From NCBI GenBank assembly GCA_030762895.1, contig JAUPTC010000238.1, forward strand, positions 1-64,000: a DNA stretch of 64,000 nt, in the 5' to 3' direction. Origin of the DNA: Sophora flavescens (Eukaryota; Streptophyta; Magnoliopsida; Fabales; Fabaceae). Position numbers and translations under genes: made by a program. Positions 1-9,836 of the stretch are shown in pieces. The first letter of the stretch is position 1, and every line of letters begins with the position of its first letter. Below the pieces are notes generated by a model. It was not told the origin of the DNA, searched no databases, and saw nothing but the letters and a program-made list of their open reading frames with translations.

Positions 1-31
1 TGAGCTTCTCAAATTATTCAGGAGCTTTATT
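1..31 (-). other. Truncated copy of the conserved post-CDS stem-loop in element A
   Basis: On the minus strand this holds the 5' arm GCTCCTGA (25-18), the loop ATAATTTGAGAAGC (17-4) and the first bases TCA of the 3' arm, which the window edge cuts. The 31 bases are identical to the matching site in element C (63056-63086). The site starts 95 nt after the gag stop. Confidence 0.7.
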
Positions 32-119
32 GAAAACAAAACAGAAATAAAGCAAGGAAAAGAAAATTAAAAAGGGTAAGGGTTAAGAAAACTCATTGAG
101 GGGCGGTTCCACCAGGATC

Positions 120-1568
120 TCACTGCTTGTAGCATAAGTCCCACGTGGTAGCCAAAGGAAGGAAGTTCATTCCAAGCTTCCCTAACTCACAGCCTTGATA
201 CGGAGGTGAGCACTTGACAATTATGATGACCTCGCCGAGTGCGGCGGACTTCTCACTCCCTATCGGGTCACAGTGGACCTCTTTGTCTACAAAGTCTCCC
301 CAATAAAAGTGGGGCTCAACCTCTTGGACTGGCCATGGTGCAGAATCCAAGGGTGCAAAATCCAGAGCTTTTGGTTCCACAGGGGGAGGTGGCAAACAGG
401 TAGAAACGGTTACCGGTGCTGCTTCAACTCCTGCACGTTCTTCATTCACTGCACTAACAAATTTATCACCTGCTATACATGCAGCAATTTCAGCACACAC
501 CACACAAAGGTTAGTGTTAGTAGAGTCAGTACATATATTACAATAAACTGAATCAGTAAAGGCTAAAATGTCTGGAAATTCATCACACAGTGCATCCACC
601 CCATTACTTTCAACACATGTATTTGATTTAATTGAATCCTCTACTCCCAAAGGTTCTTCATCATCCTCAAGCACGGTGAAGCAGATGTCCTCTTGATCCT
701 TATTTTCTATATGAACATGGCCCTCAACCTCATCTGTCTCCTGTTCCATATGGATGCTTTGCTCTTCATACCTTTCAACAAAACATTCTATACACAAAGC
801 AGTGTCAGTACAATAACAATCAGCACATGAATTATAATAGATAGAATCAGGGGATTCAACACACAGTTCATCAACAGAAGTATTATCAAAATCATCCTCA
901 GAGGTATTGTCAGGAATATCTTGTGAATCTGTATGTTCTTCGAGGGGATGTGGAGTTAGCAGTGCAGTCGAGTTGGCGACAATTTGATCAATTAGAATGG
1001 ACAACTTCTGAGATTCAGCTTCTCCCCTCTGTTGGGATTCAAGATTTTGTTCTGCCATCCGCTGATTGTTCTCTGCCATTTGTTGTATCATTCCTTCCAT
1101 TTGTGCAGTTATATGTGCAGCCATTTGCTTGAACAGGTCCTCTAGGGAAGGTTCGGAAGGTGCAGAAATGGTCACTTGGGTGGGGTGGTACGCATCAGTG
1201 GAGAGGTCAGGAACGCTGTACCTAATTGATGCAGCTCTGAAGGCAGGATAGTATCTAAACAGGAAGGCTTCCTTCAAATCAAACCAGGTTGAGATGGAAT
1301 TCTCATCAAGACAATACAACCAATCCCTCGCAGCGCCTTCAAGTGAGAGCTGGAAAGCTTCCATCTTGATGTGGTCTTCTATTATTCCTTCAGGTCTTAG
1401 CATTATAGAACAAGCAATCTGGAATTCCCTCAGATGCTCCTGCGGATTCTCACCTGCAAGACCACTAAACAATGGCAACCAGTGCATTAAACCAGCAAAA
1501 TCAGGATAATATATGCATGGTGGTTCATAATTAACATTAGGCATATAACCATACATGTAATTCTCCAT
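120..1568 (-). CDS. Gag-like protein of element A, 482 aa, with two CxxC-pair motifs
   Basis: Likely structural capsid-type protein of a retrotransposon. Residues about 35-115 match the plant retrotransposon Gag domain pattern, with the signature EGAARDWL near residues 77-84 followed by TWFDLKEAF and FRYYP. Residues about 141-197 are rich in Gln, Glu and Met with heptad-like spacing, suggesting a coiled coil. Residues 205-365 are acidic and carry two related cysteine motifs: C248-x2-C251-x7-C259-x2-C262 and C343-x2-C346-x8-C355-x2-C358. Each is preceded by a similar stretch (VDELCVESPD at 232-241, VDALCDEFPD at 324-333), so this part looks internally duplicated. No CCHC zinc knuckle is visible, unlike the Gag of element B. 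The start ATG (1566-1568) follows the leader, and the frame is intact to the stop. Gag identity is firm; a metal-binding role for the cysteine pairs is inference. Confidence 0.8.
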   Translation of the reverse strand: MENYMYGYMPNVNYEPPCIYYPDFAGLMHWLPLFSGLAGENPQEHLREFQIACSIMLRPEGIIEDHIKMEAFQLSLEGAARDWLYCLDENSISTWFDLKEAFLFRYYPAFRAASIRYSVPDLSTDAYHPTQVTISAPSEPSLEDLFKQMAAHITAQMEGMIQQMAENNQRMAEQNLESQQRGEAESQKLSILIDQIVANSTALLTPHPLEEHTDSQDIPDNTSEDDFDNTSVDELCVESPDSIYYNSCADCYCTDTALCIECFVERYEEQSIHMEQETDEVEGHVHIENKDQEDICFTVLEDDEEPLGVEDSIKSNTCVESNGVDALCDEFPDILAFTDSVYCNICTDSTNTNLCVVCAEIAACIAGDKFVSAVNEERAGVEAAPVTVSTCLPPPPVEPKALDFAPLDSAPWPVQEVEPHFYWGDFVDKEVHCDPIGSEKSAALGEVIIIVKCSPPYQGCELGKLGMNFLPLATTWDLCYKQ

Positions 1569-1698
1569 GGAAAGTACTAAGATTCACAACCAGACAAAGC
1601 ATTCAAAACTAATTCAGCAAAGAGTTTTTTTTTTGTTTTTGTTTTTTTTTGTTTTTGTTTTGTTTTGTTTTTTTTTTAACTGTTAATAACAACAAGAG
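1569..1698 (-). other. Leader of element A between PBS and gag
   Basis: Non-coding. It contains a T-rich run on the plus strand (about 1624-1678), that is, an A-rich leader just upstream of the gag start on the minus strand. The part next to the PBS (1680-1701) is one arm of a long inverted repeat with 1808-1833 in the LTR. Confidence 0.7.
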
Positions 1699-1716
1699 TC
1701 CCCGGCAACGGCGCCA
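1699..1716 (-). other. Primer binding site of element A (tRNA-Asp type)
   Basis: On the minus strand this reads TGGCGCCGTTGCCGGGGA, five bases after the LTR end. It is complementary to the 3' end expected for plant tRNA-Asp and is identical to the PBS of element B, which fixes the orientation and the inner edge of the LTR. Confidence 0.93.
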
Positions 1717-2455
1717 ATTTTTGATCGCGTTGTCGCACACGCGCCAAAAAGAACGAGCGGTTTTTAAAACTGTAGTTTAGGGCGACAACTCGGATGTCGT
1801 CTCACAAGGACTCTTGAGTGTTGTTGTTAACAGAAAAGTCAGGAAAAGTCAGATTTTTGGGGGGTTTGAGTTTGAAACTAAAATAAAGAAACAAAACAAA
1901 AACATAGTAAGAAAACAGAGCAGTTTAAGAGATTAACAAATAACTAAAGCGATTAACCTACTGTTCTCGGTTTCCCACTATCATCGGTTCATGCAATTCC
2001 AAGCCCTAAGCGGATTCTAATCCCCTTTCAGTTGTAGCAACAATTAACAAACGAAATCGCTACTACGGATACATGTTCCTATTCCCGAATTAAACAAACG
2101 GGGTTAAGCCCTCATGAACTAAACGAACATGAATGAACGCACGCGAATTAAACAAACGCGATTAAGTATAGGAACATAGCATCACTGAAATGAATCAACA
2201 CAACACTATACACTCCTGAATTAAACAAACAGAAACATATAGCATCGCATTGAAGAGAGAAAAGCAAATGAAAACAGGAAATACAGAACCTCAAATGTAA
2301 ATGGAAACCAATCCCAGTAGATTAACCAAGGAGACTAGTTCTCCATTACAAAAGAGACACAAAAGAAAAGAAAAGAAAATAAACTACTGAAACTACTACT
2401 ACTGACTAACTAAAACTAACTAAGACTAACTACTCAGTTTTGCCTTCAAGCAGGA

Positions 2456-2462
2456 TTATATA
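2456..2462 (-). promoter_or_regulatory. Likely TATA box in the LTR of element A
   Basis: TATATAA on the minus strand, just downstream of the GC-rich motif cluster of U3. This is the same arrangement as in the LTRs of element B. The transcription start is not determined. Confidence 0.6.
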
Positions 2463-2484
2463 CAACTTTCTGGAATCAGCTAGC

Positions 2485-2768
2485 TTGCGAGGCGAGCACA
2501 CCTTCGCGAGGCGAATAATGCGAACAGTCTTCAACTTTTGGTATTTTAGCGAGGCGAGCTTCTCTTCGCGAGGCGAGACTCTTCAAGTTCCAAACTGTAA
2601 CGCCCGTGACCTTCAACATGCGCAAGCCGTGATGGCTTCTGGTCTTCCAGGGTTGGATTACTCGCGAGGCGAGTCAGGTGTTCGCGGGGCGAGACAGAAT
2701 GGTTGGTAACTTCTGGAACAGTCTCCTTCTGGTTCGCGGGGCGAAGGCCTTTTCGCGGGGCGAAAGCT
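2485..2768. repeat. GCGAGGCGAG motif cluster in U3 of element A
   Basis: About eight copies of GCGAGGCGA or GCGGGGCGA lie within 280 bp, for example near 2488, 2507, 2550, 2567, 2663, 2682, 2732 and 2753. This CpG-rich cluster sits directly upstream of the TATA box, where the LTRs of B and C carry CACGGCCGTGA palindromes. It may act in the promoter or as a methylation target; that is inference. Confidence 0.7.
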
Positions 2769-2978
2769 CCAGATTTATTTCTTTTTATTAACCTGAAAAT
2801 AAGAAATAACAGTAAGTACTTTATTCACTCTAAATCAACTAAATTAACCTAAAAACAATTTACAGACTCAAAATGCTGCTTAAAGACAATCAAGTCTAAT
2901 TTGGGTGAAAATGATATAAAATAAGCACAAAACCACGGTCACACTAGCTATAAAACTAGATGAGCCAGCGGCTGATCA

Positions 2979-3146
2979 ATAAGCTTTCCAACAAGGTATC
3001 ATATGCCTTAATTGGGCTTAAGATTAGTAAGTTAGGCTCATTTAAGTGAAGGAACATCATGGACTGCGCACTGATCCGCGCCAGAGAACTCGGGACCCAA
3101 TTTAGCCTTGAATTTGGTCTAATTCGACAATTCTTGTGAAACCTGA
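2979..3146 (-). repeat. Sat445 satellite fragment, minus orientation
   Basis: A 168-bp piece of the ~445-bp family. It starts at AAGCTTTCCAACAAGG and runs through the GGGACCCAATTTAGCC part, abutting the LTR of element A. Element A therefore inserted into Sat445. Confidence 0.85.
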
Positions 3147-3890
3147 CATAATAGGTCCTATATGACCTAAAAAGTGCATTTTGGCTCTATTAGGATCAAA
3201 CAAGTCCATTTGGGCTCCAATAGGACCAAAGAAGTACAAATTGGCCCAGCTAGGTCCTATATGACCTAAAAAGTCCATTTGGGCTCTATTAGGATCAAAC
3301 AAGTCCATTTGGGCTCCAATAGCACCATAGAAGTACAAATTGGCCCAGTTAGGTCCTATATGACCTAAAAAGTCCATTTGGGCTCTATTAGGATCAAACA
3401 AGTCCATTTGGGCTCCAATAGGACCAAAGAAGTACAAATTGGCCCGATATAAGAATTTTGGCTCTATTTGGATCAAACAAGTCCATTTGGGCTCCAATAG
3501 GACCAAAGAAGTACGAATTGGCCCAGTTAGGTCCTATATGACCTAAAAAGTGCATTTTGGCTCTATTAGGATCAAACAAGTCCATTTGTGCTCCAATAGG
3601 ACCAAAGAAGTACAAATTGGCCCAGTGAGATCCTATAAGACCAAAAAAGTCCATTTGGGCTCTATTAGGATCAAACAAGTCCATTTGGGATCCAATAGAC
3701 CAAAGAAGTACAAATTGGCCCAGATTAGGTCCTATATGACCTAAAATGTCCAGTTGGGCTCTATTAGGATCAAACAAGTCCATTTGGGCTCCAACAGGAC
3801 CAAAGAAGTACAAATTGGCCAAGTTAGGTCCTATATGACCTAAAAGTCAATTTGGGCTCTATTAGGATCAAACAAGTCCATTAGGCCCAC
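3147..3890 (-). repeat. Sat99 block, minus orientation (about 7 monomers)
   Basis: A run of the 99-bp monomer, recognisable by AAGTCCATTTGGGCTC and AAGTACAAATTGGCCC, between two Sat445 pieces. Monomers are more diverged here than in the main array. The frame with 33-codon periodicity is broken more than once, so the ORFs here are not taken as genes. Confidence 0.88.
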
Positions 3891-4300
3891 TTAGGTATCG
3901 GAACATCGGATTAAATTGTAAAGCCCAATGTATAAGGGCCTCTGAATTTGCTTTCCAACAAGGTATCATATGCCTTAATTGGGCTTAAGATGAGTAAGTT
4001 AGGCCCATTTAAGTGAAGGAACATCATGGGCTGCGCACCGATCCACGCCTGAGAGAACTCGGGACCCAGTTTAGCCTTGATTTTTGCCTAATTCTTTCTA
4101 GGGACAACAAGATTACCCAAATCCGATATCTCGTAGCTCTAGTTATGCTCTGCGCAAGGCAACAAGGTCGGGAAGAGTGAAAAATCCGAAAATTAACAAT
4201 GTTTAGCAATTAAGCCCAATAATGTAAAACCAAAAACAATGATTGTAAAAGTTGGGTAATTTCCTTATCTTTCTAGGGACAAGCAAGATCACCAAAATCC
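3891..4300 (-). repeat. Sat445, minus orientation, with a short unassigned join
   Basis: Bases 3891-3935 fit neither family well. From about 3936 the sequence is Sat445 in minus orientation. Near 4250 the order jumps (AAAAGTTGGGTAATTTCC to TTATCTTTCTAGGG), so part of a monomer is missing. The block ends at an inversion point (4300/4301). Confidence 0.8.
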
Positions 4301-7300
4301 GGATTAATAAGCATAAATAGCAGTTTCTGACCACACAAGCCAGAGAGAGAAGGAAATTAGACAACTTTTACAGTCATTGTTTTTGGTTTTACATTATTGG
4401 GCTTAATTGGGCTTAATTGCTAAACATTGTTAATTTACGGATTTTTCACTCATCCTGACCTTGTTGCCATGCGCAGTAACATAACTAGAGCTACAGATAT
4501 CGGATTTTGGTGATCTTTTCTGTCCCTGGAAAGATAAGGAAGAGTCCTACAATTTCAGGTTTCTCAAGAATTGTCAAATTAGGCCAAAATCAAGGCTAAA
4601 TTGGGTCCCGAGTTCTCTAGCGCAGATTAGTGCACAGTCCATCATGTTCCTTCACTTAAATGGGCCCAACTTACTAATCTTAATCCCAATTGAGGCATAT
4701 GATACCTTGTTTGAAAGCTTATTCAGGGGCCCTTAATTTGGTATAGGTTTAGGTCAAGATTAATAAGCATAAATAGCAGTTTACAGCCTCACAAGCCAGA
4801 GAGAGACGGAAATTAGACAACTTTTACAATCATTGTTTTTACTTTTACATTATTGGGCATAATTGGTAAACATTGTTAATTTTCGGATTTTTCACTCTTC
4901 CTGACCTTGTTGCCATGCGCAGAGCATAACTTGAGCTACAGATATCGGATTTTGATGATCTTGCTGTCCCTAGAAAGATAAGGAAGGGACCTACAATTTC
5001 AGGTTCACAAGAATTGTCAAATTATTCCAAAATCAAGGCTAAATTGGGTCCCGAGTTCTCTGGCGCGGATCAGTGCGCAGTCCATGATATTCCTTCACTT
5101 AAATGGGCCTAACTTACTAATCTTAAGCCCAATTAAGGCATATGATACATTGTTGGAAAGCTTATTCAGAGGCCCTTAATTTCGTCTAGGGTTAGGTTGG
5201 GATTAAAAAGCATAAAGAGCAGTTTACAGCGGCACAAGCCAGAGAGAGATGGAAATTAGACAAATTTTACAATCATTGTTTTTGCTTTTACAATATTGGG
5301 CTTAATTGGTCTTAATTGCTAAACATTGTTAATTTTTGGATTTTTACCTCTTCCTGACCTTGTTTCCTTGCGCAGAGCATAACTAGAGCTACAGATTTCG
5401 GATTTTGGTGATCTAGATGTCCCTAGAAAGATAAGGAAGAGACCAACAATTTCAGGTTTCACAATAATTGTCAAATTAGACCAAAATCAAGGCTAAATTG
5501 GGTCCCGAGTACTCTGGCGCGGATCAGTGCGCAGTCCATGATATTCCTTCACCTAAATGGGCCTAACTTACTAATCTTAAGCCCAATTAAGGCATATGAT
5601 ACCTTGTTGGAAACTTATTCAAAGGCCCTTAATTTGGTCTAGGGTTAGGTCGGGATTAAAAAGCATAAATAGCAGTTTACAGCCGCACAAGCTAGATAGA
5701 GAAGGAAATTAGACAACTTTTACAATCATTGTTTTTGCTTTTACATTATTGGGCATAATTGCTAAACATTGTTAATTTTCGGATTTTTCACTCGTCCTGA
5801 CCTTGTTGCCTTGTGCACAGCATAACTAGAGCTACAAATATCGGATTTTGATGATCTTGTTGTCCCTAGAAAGATAAGGAAGGGACCTACAATTTCAGGT
5901 TCACAAGAATTGTCAAATTATTCCAAAATCAAGGCTAAATTGGGTCCCGAGTTCTCTGGCGCGGATCAGTGCGCAGTCCATGATATTCCTTCACGTAAAT
6001 GGGCCTAACTTACTAATCTTAAGCCCAATTAAGGCATATGATACCTTGTTGGAAAGCTTATTCAGAGGCCCTTAATTTGGTCAAGGGTTAGGTCGGGATT
6101 AAAAAGCATGAAGAGCAGTTTACAGCCGCACAAGCCAGAGAGACGGAATTTAGACAACATTTACAATCATTGTTTTTGCTTTTACAATATTGGGCTTAAT
6201 TGGTCTTAATTGCTAAACATTGTTAATTTTCGGAATTTTCACTCTTCCTGACCTTGTTGCCTTGCGCAGAGCATAACTAGAGCTACAGATTTCGGATTTT
6301 GGTGATCTTGCTGTCCCTATAAAGATAAGGAAGAGGTCAATAATTTCAGGTTTCCAATAATTGTCAAATTAGACCAAAATCAAGGCTATATTGGGTCCCG
6401 AGTACTCTGGCGCGGATCAGTGCGCAGTCCATGATATTCCTTCACCTAAATGGGACTACGTTACTAATATTAAGCCCAATTAAGGCATATGATACCTTGT
6501 TGGAAAGCTTATTCAAAGGCCCTTAATTTGGTCTAGGGTTAGGTCGGGATTAAAAAGCATAAATAGCAGTTTACAGCCGCACAAGCTAGAGAGAGAAGCA
6601 AATTAGACAACTTTTACAATCATTGTTTTTGCTTTTACATTATTGGGCATAATTGCTAAACATTGTTAATTTTCGGATTTTTCACTCGTCCTGACCTTGT
6701 TGCCTTATGCACAGTATAACTAGAGCTACAAATATCGGATTTTGATGATCTTGCTGTCCCTAGAAAGATAAGGAAGGCACCTACAATTTCAGGTTCACAA
6801 GAATTGTCAAATTATTCCAAAATCAAGGCTAAATTGGGTCCCGAGTTCTCGGCGCGGATCGGTGCGTGATCCATGATATTCCTTCACTTAAATGGGCCTA
6901 ACTTACTAATCTTAAGCCCATTTAAGGCCTATGATACCTTGTTGGAAAGCTTATTCAGAGGCCCTTAATTTGGTCTAGGGTTAGGTCGGGATTAAAAAGC
7001 ATAAAGAGCAGTTTACAGCCGCACAAGCGAGAGAGACGGAATTCATTCAACATTTACAATCATTGTTTTTGCTTTTACAATATTGGCCTTAATTGGTCTT
7101 AATTGCTAAACATTGTTAATTTTCGGAATTTTCACTCTTCCTGACCTTGTTGCCTTGCGCAGAGCATAACTAGAGCTACAGATTTTGGATTTTGGTGATC
7201 TTGCTGTCCCTATAAAGATAAGGAAGAGACCAAGAATTTTAGGTTTCACAATAATTGTCAAATTAGACCAAAATCAAGGCTATATTGGGTCCTGAGTACT

Positions 7301-8311
7301 GCGCGCGGATCGGTCTGCAGTCCATGATATTCCTTCACCTAAATGGGACTAAGTTACTAATATTAAGCCCAATTAAGGCATATGATACCTTGTTGGAAAG
7401 CTTATTCAAAGGCCCTTAATTTGGTCTAGGGTTAGGTCGGGATTAAAAAGCATAAATAGCAGTTTACAGCCGCACAAGCTAGAGAGAGAAGCAAATTAGA
7501 CAACTTTTACAATCATTGTTTTTGCTTTTACATTATTGGGCATAATTGCTAAACATTGTTAATTTTCAGATTTTTCACTCGTCCTGATCTTGTTGCCTTG
7601 TGCACAGCATAACTAGAGCTACAAATATCGGATTTTGATGATCTTGCTGTCCCTAGAAAGATAAGGAAGGCACCTACAATTTCAGGTTCACAAGAATTGT
7701 CAAATTATTCCAAAATCAAGGCTAAATTGGGTCCCGAGTTCTCTGGCGTGGATCAGTGCGCAGTCCATGATATTCCTTCACTTAAATGGGCCTAACTTAC
7801 TAATCTTAAGCCCATTTAAGGCCTATGATACCTTGTTGGAAAGCTTATTCAGAGGCCCTTAATTTGGTCTAGGGTTAGGTCGGGATTAAAAAACATAAAG
7901 AGCAGTTTACAGCCGCACAAGCCAGAGAGACGGAAATTAGACAACATTTACAATCATTGTTTTTGCTTTTACAATATTGGCCTTAATTGGTCTTAATTGC
8001 TAAACATTGTTAATTTTCGGAATTTTCACTCTTCCTGACCTTGTTGCCTTGCGCAGAGCATAACTAGAGCTGCAGATTTTGGATTTTGGTGATCTTGCTG
8101 TCCCTATAAAGATAAGGAAGAGACCAACAATTTTAGGTTTCACAATAATTGTCAAATTAGACCAAAATCAAGGCTATATTGGGTCCCGAGTACTCGCGAG
8201 GCGCGGATCGCGTCCATGATATTCCTTCACCTAAATGGGCCTAAGTTACTAATATTAAGCCCAATTAAGGCATATGATACCTTGTTGGAAAGCTTATTCA
8301 AAGGCCCTTAT
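4301..8311 (+). repeat. Sat445 array, plus orientation, with ~893-bp dimeric higher-order repeat
   Basis: About nine monomers. The landmark GATACCTTGT (first base) falls at 4701, 5144, 5598, 6040, 6491, 6933, 7384, 7827 and 8276 (one or two copies carry a point change), giving spacings of 443, 454, 442, 451, 442, 451, 443 and 449. The two monomer types alternate. One carries TTCACAAGAATTGTC, ATTCCAAAATC and GAGTTCTC; the other carries CACAATAATTGTC, AGACCAAAATC and GAGTACTC. There is no coding sequence. The array is cut at 8311 by element B. Confidence 0.92.
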
Positions 8312-8604
8312 TATGACTAGATGAACTAGGGTTTATGTGCCAATTTATTCGAGTTCACTCTCGTTTTCGCCCAAATTTGCCTTGTTTTGTTCCTAAGTTG
8401 GACTTTGACTCGTTTTGCGTCTTTTGTGTAGTTTTTAGGTTATTTTGGATAGAATTACGCTTGTGGTTGCTTGTGTTGTTTTCAGGTCCATAAGTGAAGC
8501 TCTAAGAATTAAAGAAAGTCAAGAAATAGTGGAGATTGGCATTCGGAGATTCTCGCCCCGCGAGAGGAAGCTCGCCCGCGATAGTTTGAAGATCGGGAAG
8601 ACAG

Positions 8605-8985
8605 AGACCATCACGGCCTAGCCGTGATTCTCATCACACGGGCGTGAAAGGAAGGTTCGCGTCGCGAGACGTCATTCGCGTCGCGAGTGTGTGAACTCCA
8701 GAAAAGTACCGAGTCGAGACCATCACGGCCCAGCCGTGATGTATATCACGGCCGTGACCTAAAAGCCAAACAAGTCAGAGACCATCACGGCCTAGCCGTG
8801 ATGTGTATCACGGCCGTGACCCAAAATCCACACAAGGCAGAGAACATCACGGTCTGGCCTTGATTCACATCATGGGCCGTGAAAGGCGGGCTCGCGTCGC
8901 GAGAGTTCGAATTCCAGAAGTGCGCCAGAAGCAGAAGCCGTCACGGCCTGGCCGTGATGGCCATCACGGCCGTGACGCATGGCCT
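8605..8985. repeat. Palindromic repeat cluster in U3 of element B (5' LTR)
   Basis: Imperfect repeats, in part 62 bp apart (for example near 8724, 8786 and 8848), each built on ATCACGGC-NNN-GCCGTGAT inverted repeats or the palindrome TCACGGCCGTGA. TCGCGTCGCGA palindromes lie between them. The cluster ends directly before the TATA box. The same cluster in the 3' LTR spans about 17306-17696. Confidence 0.8.
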
Positions 8986-8988
8986 CCT

Positions 8989-8996
8989 TATAAATA
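8989..8996 (+). promoter_or_regulatory. TATA box in the 5' LTR of element B
   Basis: TATAAATA in the context CCTCCTTATAAATAGAGCAG, repeated identically at 17707-17714 in the 3' LTR. It lies directly after the GC-rich palindrome cluster. Transcription would be expected to start a few tens of bases downstream. Confidence 0.75.
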
Positions 8997-9836
8997 GAGC
9001 AGATCAGAACAGAAAGGGGGGACTTTTTGGATCAGAATTTTCAGAGATCTTTTGTAATCCTTATTCTGGGGTTTCTTCTCCTTTTCTTTTCTCTTAATTC
9101 TTAGGGTTAGGATGAATTCCGATTGTACGTGCGTCGTTGTTACGGACATGAGGAACTAATCCTCTTGTCTAGGGGATCGATGAAGCCACCCATGGCGGCA
9201 TAGTGTTCATGTAATGTAACTCTCTCTCCTTTAATTCAATTATGATTTTCCAATTCTGTTTTCATTGTGTCGATTATATGCTAGCGTGATCGACTAGTTA
9301 AGCGTGTTGAGGCCTAGCGGCGATTCGCGTTTTAGAACTTGAATTGGGAACATCGGTCGAGTATTGCACGAGAGTGAGTAGGAGATCGATGCAACCTATA
9401 GGGAACAAGAATTAATAGAATTCGAGATTAGGGTTAAGAGACTTAGCAAGTAATTAACTCAAATCATCGAATACGTCCTAATGAGCACGGAAGTGGATTT
9501 AGGAGAATTTAGGGGTCCCGGTTGACATTAAAAATTGAACTTAGGGAGGAGAATATCATCACTTGGGTACTTTGCATGATTGGGTAGGTGAATTCGAAAC
9601 CTTAGATGCCTTTATTTCTGAATTTAATCACCGTAGCGTTATTTGATTTGATTCTTGAAATTGCGATCTCAATCTCTTTCTCTCAACCACCTTCTATTGC
9701 TTAACCAACATATCGGATTTCTTGACAATTTAGTCGAATTGGTAACCCAATCCTTGTGTTCGACCTCGGTAGAATCTTACCGTGTTTTTATTACTTGCGA
9801 CGACCCGGTACACTTGCCGGAGTCACAACAAGTTTT

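Larger units (their letters stand above)
1..2978 (-). mobile_element. Element A: partial non-autonomous Athila-like LTR retrotransposon
   Basis: Seen: reading on the minus strand there is an LTR (2978-1722), a primer binding site (1716-1699), an A-rich leader, a single gag-like ORF (1568-120), and then a sequence whose first 31 bases at the window edge (1-31) are identical to 63056-63086, which lies about 120 nt downstream of the integrase of element C. No protease, RT, RNase H or integrase lies between gag and this post-integrase sequence. Known: gag-only LTR elements that depend on enzymes from relatives are documented in plants. Inferred: A is such an element, and because its LTR resembles that of C more than that of B, C-type elements are the likely helpers. 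The 3' LTR lies outside the window. The 5-bp target duplication would be ATAAG (2979-2983) on this side but cannot be confirmed. Confidence 0.82.
1722..2978 (-). repeat. 5' LTR of element A (1257 bp)
   Basis: The minus strand starts TGATCAGCCGCTGGCTCATC at 2978 and ends in CA at 1722, close to the PBS. The start matches those of the LTRs of B and C (TGATAAGCC followed by CTCATC or TTATC, then TAGTTTTAT). The downstream half (about 1722-2240) aligns along its length with the LTR of C at 60574-61000, including three spaced copies of a GAATTAAACAAAC-like motif (about 2094, 2146, 2218). It contains a TATA box and a cluster of GCGAGGCGAG motifs. Confidence 0.88.
8312..9830 (+). repeat. 5' LTR of element B, clipped at its start
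   Basis: Aligns with the 3' LTR from 17011 on. The first 26 bases of the LTR (as at 16985-17010) are absent, and the boundary sits in the Sat445 word GGCCCTTA. The end is CACAACA at 9830, followed by PBS. ORFs predicted inside the LTR are not supported. Confidence 0.92.

Noticed and set aside
273..1509. Plus-strand ORFs opposite the gag of element A
   Set aside because: Shadows; the minus-strand frame carries the Gag domain.
4024..4209. ORFs in Sat445 (also 19415-19630, 29805-30035)
   Set aside because: They are not kept between monomers of the same family and have no domain.
8803..9097. ORFs inside the LTRs of element B (also 17144-17821, 9655-9876, 18372-18581)
   Set aside because: They lie in U3, R or U5 of the LTR, over palindromic repeats, with no domain and different lengths in the two LTR copies.
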